Shown: piece by piece, positions 21,746-35,000 of the stretch
How the letters are laid out: each line of letters opens with the position of its first letter
How positions within the stretch are numbered: the stretch's first letter is position 1
NCBI GenBank assembly: GCA_023055505.1
Contig: JALIRH010000004.1
Location: 35,965,502-36,029,501 of the forward strand
Length of the DNA stretch: 64,000 nt
Direction of reading: 5' to 3'
Origin: Callipepla californica brunnescens
Lineage: Eukaryota > Chordata > Aves > Galliformes > Odontophoridae
The notes under the pieces: model-generated
What the model saw: only the letters and a program-made list of their open reading frames with translations
What the model was told of the DNA's origin: nothing
The model's database searches: none
Program-made: the position numbers and the translations under genes

Positions 21746-24700
21746 GCCTCTCTCACACTATTGTAAGGGTACTATGAACGTGGGCAAATCGGAGACAGGT
21801 TGGTAGCACTGAATTATCAGCTAGATGACTTCCTCACAGGCTGCTGCTTACACTGATTTAATTATTTCTTCAAGAAGTTAAAATTCAAATTAAACTTCAA
21901 GTGTTTTCCAGGTTGAAGCCAAATGGCCAAAGGAAGTAATATCTCTTAGGGCCATGAATCATGTATTTGAAGTCAACAGGGAGAAGAAAATAAGTAGAAT
22001 AATAAAATTAATAATAATGAGGTACCTAATCTAAATGGAGCTAGCTCACAAGACATAAAAACAAGGTCAGTGGCAAAGCACAATATTCTGAAGCAGGCAA
22101 AACTACATGCCACTCTTGCTCCTTCTTGTAACACTGACCTTCAGAAGTGACATCTTCATTTCTCCCCTTCTGGTCAAAAAGCCTATACATTACTTAAATG
22201 CTTCCTATTTCCTTAAAAATGTAAGTCGTATGCAACTTTCATGCAAGTTCTCATTGTGAAAATCTATTCTGACTTGGGCAAACCATTTTATTTCTCAGTG
22301 GATCTTATACTTAGACCTGTGAAAGCTCCAAGTGATGTTACATATGGGGCTAACAACTCTTCTGAAGACCTTAAAAATATGGTTTCATCTTCTCATGCAA
22401 TTCTGTTGCACACAGTGGCTGTAGTGTTTTATCTTTAGCTGCTCTAAAGTCTTATATAAACTGTTTTGAAATGTATGAATGTATATGATTTTTGGTGGCA
22501 CACAAAAAAGGGCACTTCTTAATGTTGTGGTACAATCTCCTCCAACCCTATGCCTTCATTGTCAAACAAAAACAGAGCTATTTCATTATCTACTGTACCA
22601 TTTGAACTACTATTGTGTATTGGCTAGAGGCCAGAATACCTGGAGTTCAACAACACTCTTCGGTCAGGTTGCTCAGCTGAAAATTCATCAATTGCTTTGT
22701 GTAGAATGAGAAGAGTTACAGAGCAAGGAGCCAGTGAGAAACTCCTTATAGGATGTACAGGGAAAGTTTATTTGTACAGTTCACTGATCATCTTGATAGT
22801 TATGAAGAGCCATTGAGAAGGCTGAAAGATTGTTAGCAGCCATCAAATGTAAACACTTACAGAGAAAAGAGCAGGGATCGCTTCCAAAATATAATGAACA
22901 AGGAAGCTCCAGGTGGGTGACCTAATAAACTTGTCCAGATTCCAGGGTAGAAAAGACAATTTTTAAGTTATAGCACTCACCATACGTGGGTGATTCTGGA
23001 AGGCAAAGCATGTTGGGTACACTGAGGTTCTGGGGGTCTGCATACTTACATTAGGATCTCTTGCATGAAAGTACTCCATGATACACATAAATGGCCGACA
23101 TCACAAGAAGAAAAGATACTCAATTTCAACAGTCTAAATCAAAACAGGACTGAATTATATGTAATTAACTAACAGAATTAACAGAGCTATTTCAATAGAA
23201 CAGGGAATTAATAAACAGTATCCTATAACTAGTTCTAAAAACATTTAATTCCAAATAATCACACACAGTTCATTTACAGGGTGTACAGATTACAAGAATT
23301 CACAACATTTTCCCAAGAAGTGGCATTTCCCTATTTGCAGATCTTTCATTCAATATGCAAGTACTCCATCTCCATGTGTACCTACGCCAAACCCTACAAT
23401 CCTCTAATGCTCAATATGGTGAGGATGGTCCCTTACAAGGTGACCTATGCACACCCCCAGGTGCAGAACACCCAGTTTTTGCTTCCTAGGTTGTTAGTAT
23501 ACTAGCTGCTCAAGGTATCCCACTAAAAGACATCTTTTCTGACCAAAGCAAGGTTGTAAAGTTGGTGTTGCAGTCTCAGTGCAGGTTTGACAGCCCCTGT
23601 TTCCATCTTTGAGCTACAAAGTCTTTTCCAACATTTAAACATATTTGTAGTTTTATATTTTTCCATAACTCCAGAGATTTGTGGCTTAAACAATTTAGTT
23701 ACTGTATAATCACGCTGGCCATCTTAAGCAAATTTCATAATTATTAATTCCCTCATTTTGGGGTAAAACCCACTCTCTCAGAGGTGAATTGGTTTGTTTC
23801 TTCAAACCTGCAATTGACACTTACTTTTCCCTTATTACCATTTGATATCTAGGTCATTCCACCAAGATGAGGCGAGGACAATTCCATAGTAGCAATGTCT
23901 CTCAGTATTGACAGACATTCTGCTCTGATCTTTCACTACAGCCCTTATAATGTCCTATTGACATTACAGCTGAACTTGTCCCTTAGACCATAAAACCTTA
24001 AAATCTATGTTAAAATATAATTACTTAGATTTATTTGATACTGTAAGACAGATATATTCTCCATAGGGAGTATTGTAGTAGTTGTTTCCCCTCCTGGCTT
24101 AGGATAGCACATTATAAGCACTGGCCCTATGATATTATTTTTAACTTGTTTGAATCAGGAACTAGAAAACTGAAAAATTAATACTTTAAAATAATCAGTG
24201 AAACTGTGCAGTGAAATAGAACACTCCCTTTCCTGAGTCAGAAATAAATAAAAATCAAGAAGTATTATAATGCTATGCCAATGTCAAGGGATTTATGTTC
24301 CAAAGATTTTACTGTCATATAGGTCTTGAACTGACACTGCTGATCTCTCATCACTCACAGAGACAGAGAAGCAAGAGCACATCGTCTTTAATGACAGCAG
24401 TGACATATCTCGAATGAAGAGTCTCCCATGTTCATCCTTAAGGGTGTCAGATTTATTACTGCATTCTGTTTTGCTCCTGGCTTAGAAAAGTAATAACTGC
24501 AATTGTTCAAATACACATTCAAATTTAGTGACATAGGATTGCAAAGGGGACCCTCATCCCCTGAAGACGGGAATATGCACAGAATTTATTTCATATATCA
24601 GTCACTCTCCTTCTAAAATTAGTTGGGTGCTCATTCACTACATTTGACAAACAAAACATAGTTCTACTGCATTCCAGATTTTACTAACATAATTTTAATT

Positions 24701-26460
24701 GTTGTTTTAATACTCACCCTTAATTTTCATGCATATCATCAGTTTATGCCTATTTATTTTTTACTGGCACATTTCAGCTTGATGAAATTAGTTTTCCACT
24801 TCTGGTGTATACCAGTTTTATGTATTTTTATAGAGCAAACTCTTTGTCAACATGATCTTAAATTTTCTGTCTTTCATTGTTCATTAAGAAGATAAATTTT
24901 CTAGCCTCTCATCTCTTACTATTGTAGACCTTATAAAACTATCTACTAAATGAAAATGAAGACAGTTCTGTTGTTTAATTTTTCAGAATGGAAGAAGTTT
25001 TGCGTATGAGTGTATGCATACGTATTTAATGTCTCATTGGTGCACTCTGACAATATTTCTTGGAAATGCCTTCTCTGGTACAAGGATCACAAAGATTTTT
25101 CCACATTCATTTCAGTGGCTTACACTCATATTGTGATTAATTACATACTTTCATCTTTTCATCTCATCTGATGTGGCTCCTGGATGTCAAATTGTTAGCT
25201 TTTACAGAAATTTCTCTTTGATACAAATCATACATCTTTCTGGAAAATAGAAACTTCCAAAGCGTAATCATTTATGACACCATGTCTGCTGACTACTTTT
25301 TGGTTTGTTTTTATGATGGGGGGAGTGCTAATTTTTAATTTTAGGACAACAACCTGTTGAAAGTTGTTGACATGAAATCTGTAATTATGGAGCTCTGCTT
25401 TCAGTCACATCATCATCTCTAGTTCTCACGTATTCTCAGCTGCAAACTTTCACAGGTGAATGCTGGTTCTTAAATGAGCTGTCAGTGGTAACTGCTGAAG
25501 GTAAATCCTTCATTGTATTCTGCAGATTCTACAGCCAGGTCATCTCACTGTCCAGTCTCCTCCATCCCACTTGGCTCAGTAGCTGTCCTTGTTTAAATAA
25601 CACAAATCAGAAAAAATGTCCTCTGTGTGTTTCCTGCTCTTTCTCAGCAGGTTGATGTTTTGTTGCTTTCCTATCCTTTCTTAGGTCAATCATACACTCA
25701 TTTTGGTTTGCCATTAGTTGTTCTTCATTGTCACTAACAGTTTCCTATTTATCCACAGCTGTAATTTAGCATTCCCCAAATGTTTAGCTATGTGAATGAC
25801 ATATGTAATCATTAGCACATAAACCTAGCAGAATTTCAAAAACCAGAAAAAATATAAAAAAGTCTGAAATACCGTTCTTATGTCTGAAGCACCAATTTTT
25901 TGCTTTTAATTTCCAGACTCTAATTTTGATTCAACTACTACTGTTTTGGTTTTTTTTGTTGTTGTTTTTGGCAAGCTGCTGTTGCAGAAGTAAAATTTTT
26001 TTAGAAATAAACATAATGAATGGAGAAATTCCCATCTGACAAGATTTGCAAGGAACTGCAAAGACTTGCAGACACCTTATCCTACATTTTATTACTAAAG
26101 ATCCAACTTAGCAGTATTTTAAAGAAAGAATCTAAGAACTGTCAAATTATTGCTTACTAAACTGTATTATTAAATACAGCATTGACTACAGACTTTCCTC
26201 AGTATTTCATGAGTCAGGTAATACATAGCTGTAGTCAGTCTGAGTTAAGAGCTTTCCAGAGACTAAATAGTTTGAACTAGCATAGTTCAGTTCACTTGGA
26301 TAGCCTGTTCAGGAGATGGGATAAACTATTTTTAGAGTTTCTGGTTTTTCACTATATATATGTGGTCTCTGAAATCTGAAGTTTTTCTATGCATTGTAAG
26401 TAGTTACATAAAAGCCGTCATCACAATTTACACAATTTTTAATTAATTTGCTTCTCACAG
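21746..26460. other. Long unique stretch, no gene seen
   Basis: About 4.7 kb with no recognised element. Frames at 22241-22438 (65 codons), 22479-22709 (76 codons) and 23281-23505 (74 codons) show no family resemblance and no convincing splice context. Confidence 0.5.
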
Positions 26461-27012
26461 AGTTCACTTCAGAATTAATGCCTTCTATTTATTTCCATGG
26501 AAATTATGACAGATTCAAAGAACACAATACACTAGTTGATAATATCTATACTCAGCTACAAAACACTGTGTTAAAAAATACAGTCACCACCAATAGTTAT
26601 GGATTTTCACCACAAGCAAACAAGGGCCTGCATGCCATGCTCATAAAAATCAGCACAAATAGAGGTGTCTCATCAGCAGTGATGCTGGCAATGAGTCACA
26701 CCACTCACCACCTCACTGTCCTCACATCCACTGTTTCATCTCCGTAAGTATTCAACATCAGTGAATTCCAATGGGCACAATTTTTTCCACTTGGAAGAAT
26801 TCAATGGCACACCTTTGCTTCAGCTGCATTTCCACGTCAGATGTCATTTTGTCTGACTGCCTCCCTGCTGCTATCTGTTGCACAGCAACAATATGTAGCT
26901 GAATATTGGTAGGAAGGTTGAAACTTCCTTGACAGTGTCATAACACCAACATCCACCTCTGATGTCGTGGACCAACATAAGAAACTAAAAGGCATTACTT
27001 ATGGAGAAACCT
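26461..27012 (-). mobile_element. Mariner-type DNA transposon, internally deleted remnant
   Basis: The 23-base ends at 26461-26483 and 26990-27012 are inverted repeats matching at 17 of 23 positions, sharing TTAATGCCT/GTAATGCCT inward. Between them, on the minus strand, a 29-codon frame from 26847 to 26761 reads MTSDVEMQLKQRCAIEFF onward and then stops. This resembles the N-terminal helix-turn-helix of mariner/SETMAR-type transposases found as repeats in bird genomes. Only the HTH part and a short distal part are present within 552 bp; the catalytic DDD core is missing. The target TA is not intact on either side. The family resembles avian mariner deletion derivatives (Galluhop-like), recalled rather than searched. 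Confidence 0.68.
26761..26847 (-). pseudogene. Mariner transposase HTH remnant
   Basis: A 29-codon stretch starts ATG at 26847 and is ended by TGA at 26758-26760. Residues such as EMQLKQR and IEFF fit the first helices of a Mos1-type DNA-binding domain. Continuing in the same frame meets several more stops, and the catalytic domain is absent, so no active protein is possible. The 99-codon plus-strand frame over the same DNA (26448-26747) is antisense to it and not a gene. Confidence 0.6.
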
Positions 27013-27314
27013 GCAACAACTTCACTAAAGTTAATCATAGATCCAGGGAAAAAAAAAACAGTTTTAACACCTTCACATGCTGTGAAGATGGTGCATGAAC
27101 CCAAATTTTACATTTCACAGAACACAGGCTAAATAGTGAATGTTTTTGCCTACGTTTGTTTACATACTTTGTGCTGTGTGCATGAACAAGGGCATAAGAT
27201 CCACCTTCAAGACCTTGGGTAAATTTAAGATGAAGAATCTAAAAATAAAACAAAGAGTTGAAGTTTAATTTCAGCTAAGCATGACACAGAAAAACATCTG
27301 TGGACAAATTTAAT
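27013..27314. other. Spacer between mariner remnant and CR1
   Basis: No gene or repeat recognised. A run of nine A lies near 27051. Confidence 0.5.
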
Positions 27315-27444
27315 ATCATAGAATCAGGGAATTGCAGATGTTGGAATGGACCTCAGACCTCAAGAGGTCATTTATCCCTACTCCCTTGCTAAAGCAGGTT
27401 ATTATAAGTTGCACAGGTAGGCATCTAGATGGCTCTTGAATATT
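27315..27444 (-). mobile_element. CR1 LINE 3' end, minus strand, abutting an LTR
   Basis: ATCATAGAATCAGGGAATTG, GTTGGAATGGACCTC, a CCTTGCTAAAGCAGG line and GTTGCACAGGTAGGCATC, then GATGGCTCTTGAATAT, form the reverse complement of a CR1 tail. The CR1 wording stops exactly where the LTR below starts and does not resume on the LTR's far side. Either the element was truncated here or DNA was lost during or after LTR insertion. Confidence 0.85.
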
Positions 27445-27983
27445 TGTCTCGTTTTCAGCCAATGCAGAGTTAACTTCCTTTGCAGAAGCTGTTATGGTAC
27501 TGTGCTTTATATTTCAGATGAGAACAGTGTTGACAACACACCAGTGTTTTGGTCATTGCTAAGCAGCTCTTACATTAAGACATTTCAGCCTTTCACAGTT
27601 CCCTGCCAGCAAGGAGTCTTGGGACCCACAGTTGATGGGAGGACACAGAACAAAGACAGATGATCAAGCTGGCTAAAGACACATTCTGTATAATACGCAT
27701 CAAGCTAAATAATAATACGGGAGAGCAGGCGTAGAGAAGAACCACTGATCAGAAACTATCTGGGCATCAGTCAATAGGTGATGAGCAATTACATTATGCA
27801 GCACTTGTTCTGTATATTCTCTTGTCATTATTATTTTCCTCTTTTGTCCTACTAAACTGTCTTCATTTCAACATACAAGTTTACCTGATTTTCCCCTGAT
27901 TTTCTTTCCTATCCCACTGGAGTGGTGAGGAGCAAGCAAATGGATATATGGCGCCTAGTTGCCTGCTGCATTTAACCACAACA
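27445..27983 (+). mobile_element. Old ERVL-like solo LTR
   Basis: TGTCTCGTTTTCAGCC, GCAGAGTTAACTTCC, CAGAAGCTGTTATGGTACTG, CAGTGTTGACAACACACCAG, ATTGCTAAGCAGCTCTTAC, CCTACTAAACTGTCTTCATT, CTATCCCACTGGAGTGGTGA, GGCGCCTAGTTGCCTGCTG and a TTTAACCACAACA end appear in the order I recall for a very widespread avian ERVL-type LTR (ending GGCTGGGGTTAAACCACGACA). It is well diverged, its TATA region is degraded (near 27712), and no matching 5-bp flanks are visible. The 75-codon frame at 27436-27663 lies almost entirely in it and is not a gene. Confidence 0.78.
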
Positions 27984-30900
27984 GCATGATAAAACAACTA
28001 TTTTAACTACCTACTATTTTTTTTTCCTCTAGGAAATGGCTGTTGTGGTGCTTCTCTCTGTGGAAATCTGTTACAGAACTGTATGCTCCATTTAGGTTTA
28101 TTCAATAGCCTTTGGCTTTTGTTTTTTCACATCTAACACTTATCTTAAGATTACACGTACTACTCAGAACACAAATCTTGGCTAAAATTGCATTCAAGAC
28201 TTCTGGACCTTCAATGTCTTAAACATTTTCTATTCTTCCAATTTGATTTAAAGATACTCTAAACAATAAGATGCCTTGTTAGTACAGGGTAAAGAACTGG
28301 ATATGTAACCAAGTTATAATAGACAACATACAAAAGCATGTTATAATAAAACTATTTTGAAATTTTGGCGAGTCATATTTTTATGAATTTATTCAATACC
28401 AAAACAAAATAGTGAAAATTTAAGCAGCACAATTAATGTGTTTGAAAATTCTACTAATAAATATTCATGAAAATATATAATACTTGTATGCAAAATAATT
28501 CTATATTTTTAAGATTTAAAATATTTTTGTGACTGAGAAAATTGCTGCATCACCAAGGGATAGATAGCTCATCCAATATAAAACAAAGAAAAAAACATTT
28601 ATGTTTCATGTTTTGTTGATCATATCTCTAAAATAATGGATTTACTCTAACGGATACTAGAATAGCAGTACTGCTTCTAAAATAAAAAGAAGAAAAAAAA
28701 AGCACTATTTGGCAGAAGTTGACTTCTGAAGATTTCTTCTAAAATTCACATCAGTTTTCATGAGTAGAAAGTCTCATTTCGGCCAAAAGATTATTTTTAA
28801 TGAATTATCTGTCTTTGTTTCATTATGAAGGATACATGTATTGTCAGATGATGAATGATTTTCAGCTCATTCTACCTGAAGTAGAAAGAAGCCTAGACAG
28901 AAATCTGTAGTGGAAGTTCATGATTCTTATGTGTAGCGCTGGAACCATAGATCACTCAGAGGAAACTTTTACACAGCTGAAGCAGACCATATAAAGCTGG
29001 AGTTTCTAACTAAAAACAAGAGCAGTTATCTCAGTACCAATTATTACTGAGCTTCAATCGTTGCTTTGGTAACTATTTTATCACCAGATAATTATGACAA
29101 CCTTCATCATTTCTAGTCAATATGTTTGAGATCTACACCACTACCCCCTTCATAAAACAGAATACATCTCTATCCATCGTTATCACTACCTTCCTAGTGG
29201 TTGTTTAAGTGCACTGCACATACCATCGGTAAGTGTATTCTTATCAAATGGAGCATGCTGAAGAAAATGACATTTTCTCATAAATAACATTTTGTCCTTC
29301 TAGAGTTCTAAAACTGAAGGTTTAGTTCTAAAAACAAACAGTTCAAAAGCTTAAGAGTTTATATATCTACAAACTCAATATTCTGTCAGTCTTACACTTA
29401 ACCCCAAGACTGAAAAATTGAGGGTATGATAGGCAGCACATGAAAGATTCTTACTCTGATTCCTTTAGTAACACAGAGGAATTTAGTCATCACAGCTCAC
29501 AAAAAAAGTTTCTTTCACCATTATGTCTGTAATTCCAAAGTGCAGTAATACACAAATACACTGCTAAATAATATATTTTCATATCTCATGTAGCACTCTA
29601 TAATGGCTGTCATTACTGTAAAGTAACGTATACTTATCCTTAAAGGATATCTGTTGTAATGGGTGAATTTTTTCTGATTTTAACTCCTTACACATTATGC
29701 TTATATTCACATAGGAACATGATAGAACTGAGCTGAATTCTGGTAAACAAGTTTGGATACAGACAAAGAACATGTAATAATAATAATTAGACAAGCAGTA
29801 AAGTGAGGAAATAAAAAAAAAAAAATCACACAAGGCGCTGTAATGAAACTATGTTCAGCTTCAGAACTAAATAAACTACACTTTAGGTGAAATATACAAG
29901 AAGTTTCTGCAGATTATTCCAGAACACATAATCTGTACTGGATTCAACTTACAGATACTAAGGAAATTCTAAAATTTGATAAGAACTATTATTTTTCTCC
30001 ATAGTTTGACATACAAATAACAATAGCTGTAATTTTAGCTGCAATGTAGGAACTGCAATTAAACACAATATCTAATTAAGTCCTGATTACATTCTGTAAT
30101 ATCTGTAATTTATTACAAAGTTAACTGAATACTGTAACAGAGCAGGTAAAATTAAGTGAATCCTATCTTTTTCCCTCAGGCTATGAGTATGATATAAGCA
30201 TCATGCATTTATGTACAAGCTATTGTGACAGGGTTCTTTTTTATTTTATTTCAAAACTTACAGGTCTGGCATGTAATGTTTCCAATCAAAAAAAGAGAAA
30301 GACTGATTTAGAATATTTTGACAGTTTCAGCCTAACTGGAATAAAGATGTCTAAGTATGTACTATAAAACAGATTTCCAGTTTCTGGAGCAGCAGAAAAG
30401 GCCACCATAGCAGAGACTTGCAGATGTTAAGCACTGTATAAAGTTTCTTGAACGAGCAGGCTACAATCTAACAGAAGAAATGAAAAAATTGTAACATAAT
30501 TAGTGATTAAAATTTAATTAGAAAGAAAAGGTTTCTTCAGGTTCATTTTTGTGTTGATGAACGAATTTCTCTTTTGTTACAATGGTTCAATAAATGAAAT
30601 CCAGAACTAATGAAGGTGAGTTATCACTTCATACTCAAGTGAAAAAATGAATCATGAATCTCAACCATCTGTTGATGTTAAGAGTTTCAGAGTAGGAGAA
30701 TTACTGAGAATTGTTTCCTCATAGTAGCAGACACAATGAATGAAGTACAAGTGCCTCAGTGAATGCCATCATTTTCCTGTCATGTTATATACAGAAGCTA
30801 CACTGAATATAAACAACCCAAACTACTTGACAAAGAAATATTGAGTAGAAATGTTAAGCAAAGAGACTTCTGTCCTAATTGCCTCCTCTTAAATATTAAG

Positions 30901-32708
30901 CTTCCTCAGTCTGAGTTATGCTGAGTGTATTTTGAATAAGTCAGGTTTAATTATGTTTCTTTTTCCATGCAGCCATTTTGTCCTGACAGCATTTACATGG
31001 TTCAAGGCAAAGAGAGGGACAAATGTTTTCACTTACTTAAGCAATTTCATGTAACATTCCATGTCTCACATCACTTTTCACTGCATTTCTTAAGTAAATG
31101 AAAGAAATCTTTGAAATATGCTTTCATATTTCTTTGAAATATGCAGTCAAACTTGAGGTTTTTAGATTAAAATGCAAGTACATCTGTCCACCAAATGGAA
31201 CAGCTGTGATTAAATTAAGATGTTAAAATACTGTATAATATAAATATTCATATATATGATTGCAGTACTTTAAAAACGTTGTTATACTATGCTTAAAGTT
31301 CTGATTTGATTGCAGATGTTCTATGAAAGATAGCAAGCTTTTCTGAAATATTTAGACAGTATTCCATATACACATTGTATATAACTACACCTATCACATA
31401 TTTTATTACTTAGCAAGTTAGAACAATGATCTATGACATTAATAGTACACAAGAGAGACAGCGAACTGTGCAATAATGAAAAACTGTGAAGACAGCCATT
31501 GTTTACATAGAACTTTGGAAACTGCTTTATTTTACATCCAGTGTTTTCATCCATGGCAACGCTTCCTCAGCTTCCACCATTCAACATTTACAAGTTCTTA
31601 TCTTACAGAAGAATGGAATAAGACTAAGATCTACCAAGAATTTTTTTTTATACAAAGGCTTGTCAAAACTCAGCATCAGTGGCATTGATCTCACTGTGAT
31701 TTACTTATCAGAACATAAAGCTCCAGTTAAGTTGTATCTGTAGTGCGTCACATTTCACATCCTCTTCAGCATATCTCTTCAGAAGTCAGAATATTTCATA
31801 ATAGCAGATGATCTAACACATACCCACTTTCTCACAGATTGCACTTCTTTCTGGCCCACTACAACTTCCATCCTTTAGAATTGATATCATAATTACAATT
31901 ATCCTGTGGAATGTCATGCCCTCAACACTAACCAGAGAAGGAGTTCCAGCCCTTTTATAAAATGCTGTTCTTCAGTACTTCTCATACATGTATTCTTCAC
32001 TCCTTATACTTCCTCTGCAATTATGTTCTATTATTTAATATATTGACTGGTTTATATTTATATATTGACTGATAATATGACACTATCCATATATTGATGG
32101 AGATTCAGACAGTATCCTCTAAAGTTTGCTATTTATTGTATTCTTAATTTCTACTGTAACTGGTATAGAGTAAATCTAGTTACTTGAATGTATTACAATT
32201 CCATTCAAATGTTGTGCAAGATTTCCCAAAGAAAATCAAGCGATGTGTTTTAACAACCTACAAGTGCTGTGAAGTAGCATCCAAAACACTTCTAATAATG
32301 CAGCAATAGACACTAGTCGACTTTTTCCAAAGTTTGTTGAACATATTACAGATGAAATAAAGATGCATGCTAATAGAAAAGATTTAAGAAGAGAAGCTTA
32401 AATTAATTAATATATTAGACTACAGTCAAAGTAGCCATAAGTACAAAGGATTTTTTTTTACTGTTTTAAATTAGATTGTATTGAATACTGAACACTGCAG
32501 CCAGGGACCCTCTCTCTTAAAGTGTGGCCTTAAGGTCCAATCTTCCCTATGACTGAAGACCACAATTAATTTCCAACTCAGAGTAGGTGCTCAGCTATAA
32601 TAATTTTTATATTAATATTCATATCCACTAAAATGTGTTTGGACAACAGCTTACCAGTTTTTATCACTGGGTCAATCTACATTAGCAGTGTTATACAAAG
32701 ACAGAAAG
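27984..32708. other. Long AT-rich unique stretch, no gene seen
   Basis: About 4.7 kb without recognised genes or interspersed repeats. It contains an A-run at about 29815-29825 and a short direct duplication of CTTTGAAATATGC at 31109-31121 and 31132-31144. Frames of 70-85 codons near 31.3-31.7 kb overlap each other on both strands and resemble nothing known. Confidence 0.5.
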
Positions 32709-32862
32709 GTCACAGAATCAGAGATTTGCAGGGGTTGAAAGGGACTTCTAGAGATCATATACTCCAACTCCCCTGCCAAAGCAGTCTCTCTAGACCAGGT
32801 TGCACATGCAGGCATCCAGTCCCCAGAGAAGGAGACTCCACAACCTCTCTAGGAAAACATGG
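32709..32862 (-). mobile_element. CR1 LINE 3' end, minus strand, small internal deletion
   Basis: TCACAGAATCAGAGATTTGC, GGGGTTGAAAGGGACTTCTA, CCCCTGCCAAAGCAGTCTC and CTAGACCAGGTTGCACATGC match the CR1 tail. GGCATCCAG then joins directly to TCCCCAGAGAAGGAGACTCC, skipping the roughly 15 bases (GTGGGTCTTGAATA-like) present in the copy at 865-1287. It ends near 32862. Confidence 0.88.
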
Positions 32863-34811
32863 TTTTGAGGAGATATGAAAGACTAGTTAAACTACAGCTC
32901 ACATGAGTCTTTACAAATTAAAAACGACATGTTTCAAAATGATCAGTATATTCTTGGTACAACATCCCAAGCAGTCATACAGCTCAGTCAACAACTTCTC
33001 ATAGGCCCAGCACTGGGTTCCAAAAATTTTCAGTTTCATCATACATTTTCCCCCCCATATAGTAATGCTCGGTAATATAGTAGTACTTTGTGTTTCTGAA
33101 TTTTATCAGGGTTTTCTCAGATGATAAATCACTTAAACATTATAATAATAAGAAGCAACCTTAAATTATAGCAAGTCTCAATCTCAATTTTCTAATCTTC
33201 ATACTTAACCAGTTGTGATGACGATCATTTATTCCTCTTATTAAGGTCATTACACCATATGACACTTTAAAATACATTTCAATGAAATTGGGTGATATAC
33301 ACAGTACAAAAAAAAAAGGTGATATATATGCTAAGTTTAAAATGGAGGCTCAGTTACAAAACCTCATTCAGTTTTGGCTTTTAGGTAGTTAACATTACAT
33401 TTGATATTAATGAAGTATCTCCTTCCTAATGCAGATTTTCCAGGAAAGAGCATAATTGCACAGAAATGCTTCAGAAAATCATTTGCACTCGCTATGCAAA
33501 AATGAAGGCCATGAGTGAGTGACTTGTTTAATAAAAATGAAGATTTGTTCCAGCTTTTAAGTAGATGCACATGGTAGATAAATGCTTTTATCTTTGGCCA
33601 TTATCCAGAGAATATCAGAGCTGATAAAATACACAGTAGAATTTTTATTACTTGCCAGAAGAAAGTACTGAAATACGCTGGTCTGCCTACAAGCATCCAC
33701 TGCACTACTGCCAGCATGTGAAGGGGCCCCAAGAATAGGTGAATTACTCTGTAACCCAAAGCAACTTTATTGCCACCCTTGTCATATTACTACCCCCTTG
33801 GACTCTCACTGAATTTCACATTTGGCTTACAACTGCAAAATTCCTTTGGATAATTTCTTCCAAAATCACAGCTAGACTCCTTCAAGTTTGAATTTATAAA
33901 GAGAATATTATACGTGGGACCACAAGCGTGAATAACACTGGTTCCTAAAAAAATCCTAGGAATATCATAATATATATGATTAACAGATTAGGTAGTTGGC
34001 CTCCATCCTTCTGCTACATTAATACAGCAAAGAAATACTTAGTTTGGGTACATTCTAGAGCTGGAAGTTTAAGCTTTGCCCTCCAGTTTTTCAGAAATAA
34101 ATATTCTACCTCAATTAAAAATTATGATAACAATGGTAGCCAATTGCATAATCACAAATATTTTAAAATACCAATTTTGAACAATGAAGTTCTTTCCATA
34201 CTCAAATCTGTAGGCTCTTGAACTTGCTTCCAAATAAATATTTATAGGCACAAGAACCAAATGATCTAGCATGTAAGATGCAAGCAATGAAAAACTTTGG
34301 AAGAGCTATCCCATAAAATGTTACCTACTGTCTGAATAATAGTCAGAGATAGAATCGCAAGGATGGATGCCTGTGATTGCCCTACAGCCACTTTAAATCA
34401 GAAGATTAAACACTGTCCCCAGTGAAACATACTTCACTTCATAGTTATATTGTGAAAAAAATTGCCAAGATATAGCATGAATGGATTTGATGGAAATAGT
34501 TTACTTCAAAATACATTGCTGGCATTGTGAAAAAGGTCCAGCAAAATGATCACAATTATCCTCTTCTGACTTGAAAATAAATTCACCTAGCAGTGGGGAG
34601 AGGGCTTTTTAAACGTATAAAAATCTAAATAGAGAAAGACATCAGAAATAAACCTTAGGCTGTGAAACTTTAATAGTACATAAAAACTCTTAGTTTCAGG
34701 CTGAAAAAGCTCTGGGTTAATTTAATGAGCACTTGTACTCATATCAGTTGATCAATCTGATCTTTTTGATTCTGTTTCTCATATTCCATGCCATTAATTT
34801 CAATGAGCTAT
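32863..34811. other. Unique AT-rich sequence, no gene seen
   Basis: No recognised gene or repeat apart from short homopolymers (C run near 33050, A run near 33308). Confidence 0.5.
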
Positions 34812-35000
34812 TTCACCCAAGGGTCTGTTGTTTTGGGACCTGTACTCTTCAACATTTTTATCAGCATCACAGATGACGGGATCCAGTACACTCTCACCAA
34901 GTTTGTGGATGACACCAAATTGAGTGATGCAGCTGATGTGGAAGAAGGAAAGGATGTCATCCAGAGGGAGCTAGATGAACTCAAATGTGCACCCATATGA
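34788..35000 (+). pseudogene. CR1 ORF2 reverse-transcriptase fragment
   Basis: A 70-codon open stretch covers the conserved GPVLFNIF motif (residues about 17-24) and the FVDD box (residues about 39-42) of a non-LTR reverse transcriptase. The full CR1 ORF2 product has over 900 residues, with an N-terminal endonuclease that is absent here. The ATG is fortuitous and lies just upstream of the element's recognisable start. Confidence 0.8.

Noticed and set aside
22241..23505. Three neighbouring plus-strand frames (65, 76 and 74 codons) as exons of one gene
   Set aside because: No consistent splice sites in matching phase and no similarity to any protein family I know.
26448..26747. 99-codon plus-strand frame
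   Set aside because: It is antisense to the mariner remnant, whose HTH frame is on the minus strand.
31476..31743. Overlapping 70- and 85-codon plus-strand frames as a small gene
   Set aside because: Two frames overlap out of register and a minus-strand frame covers the same DNA. No motif is visible.
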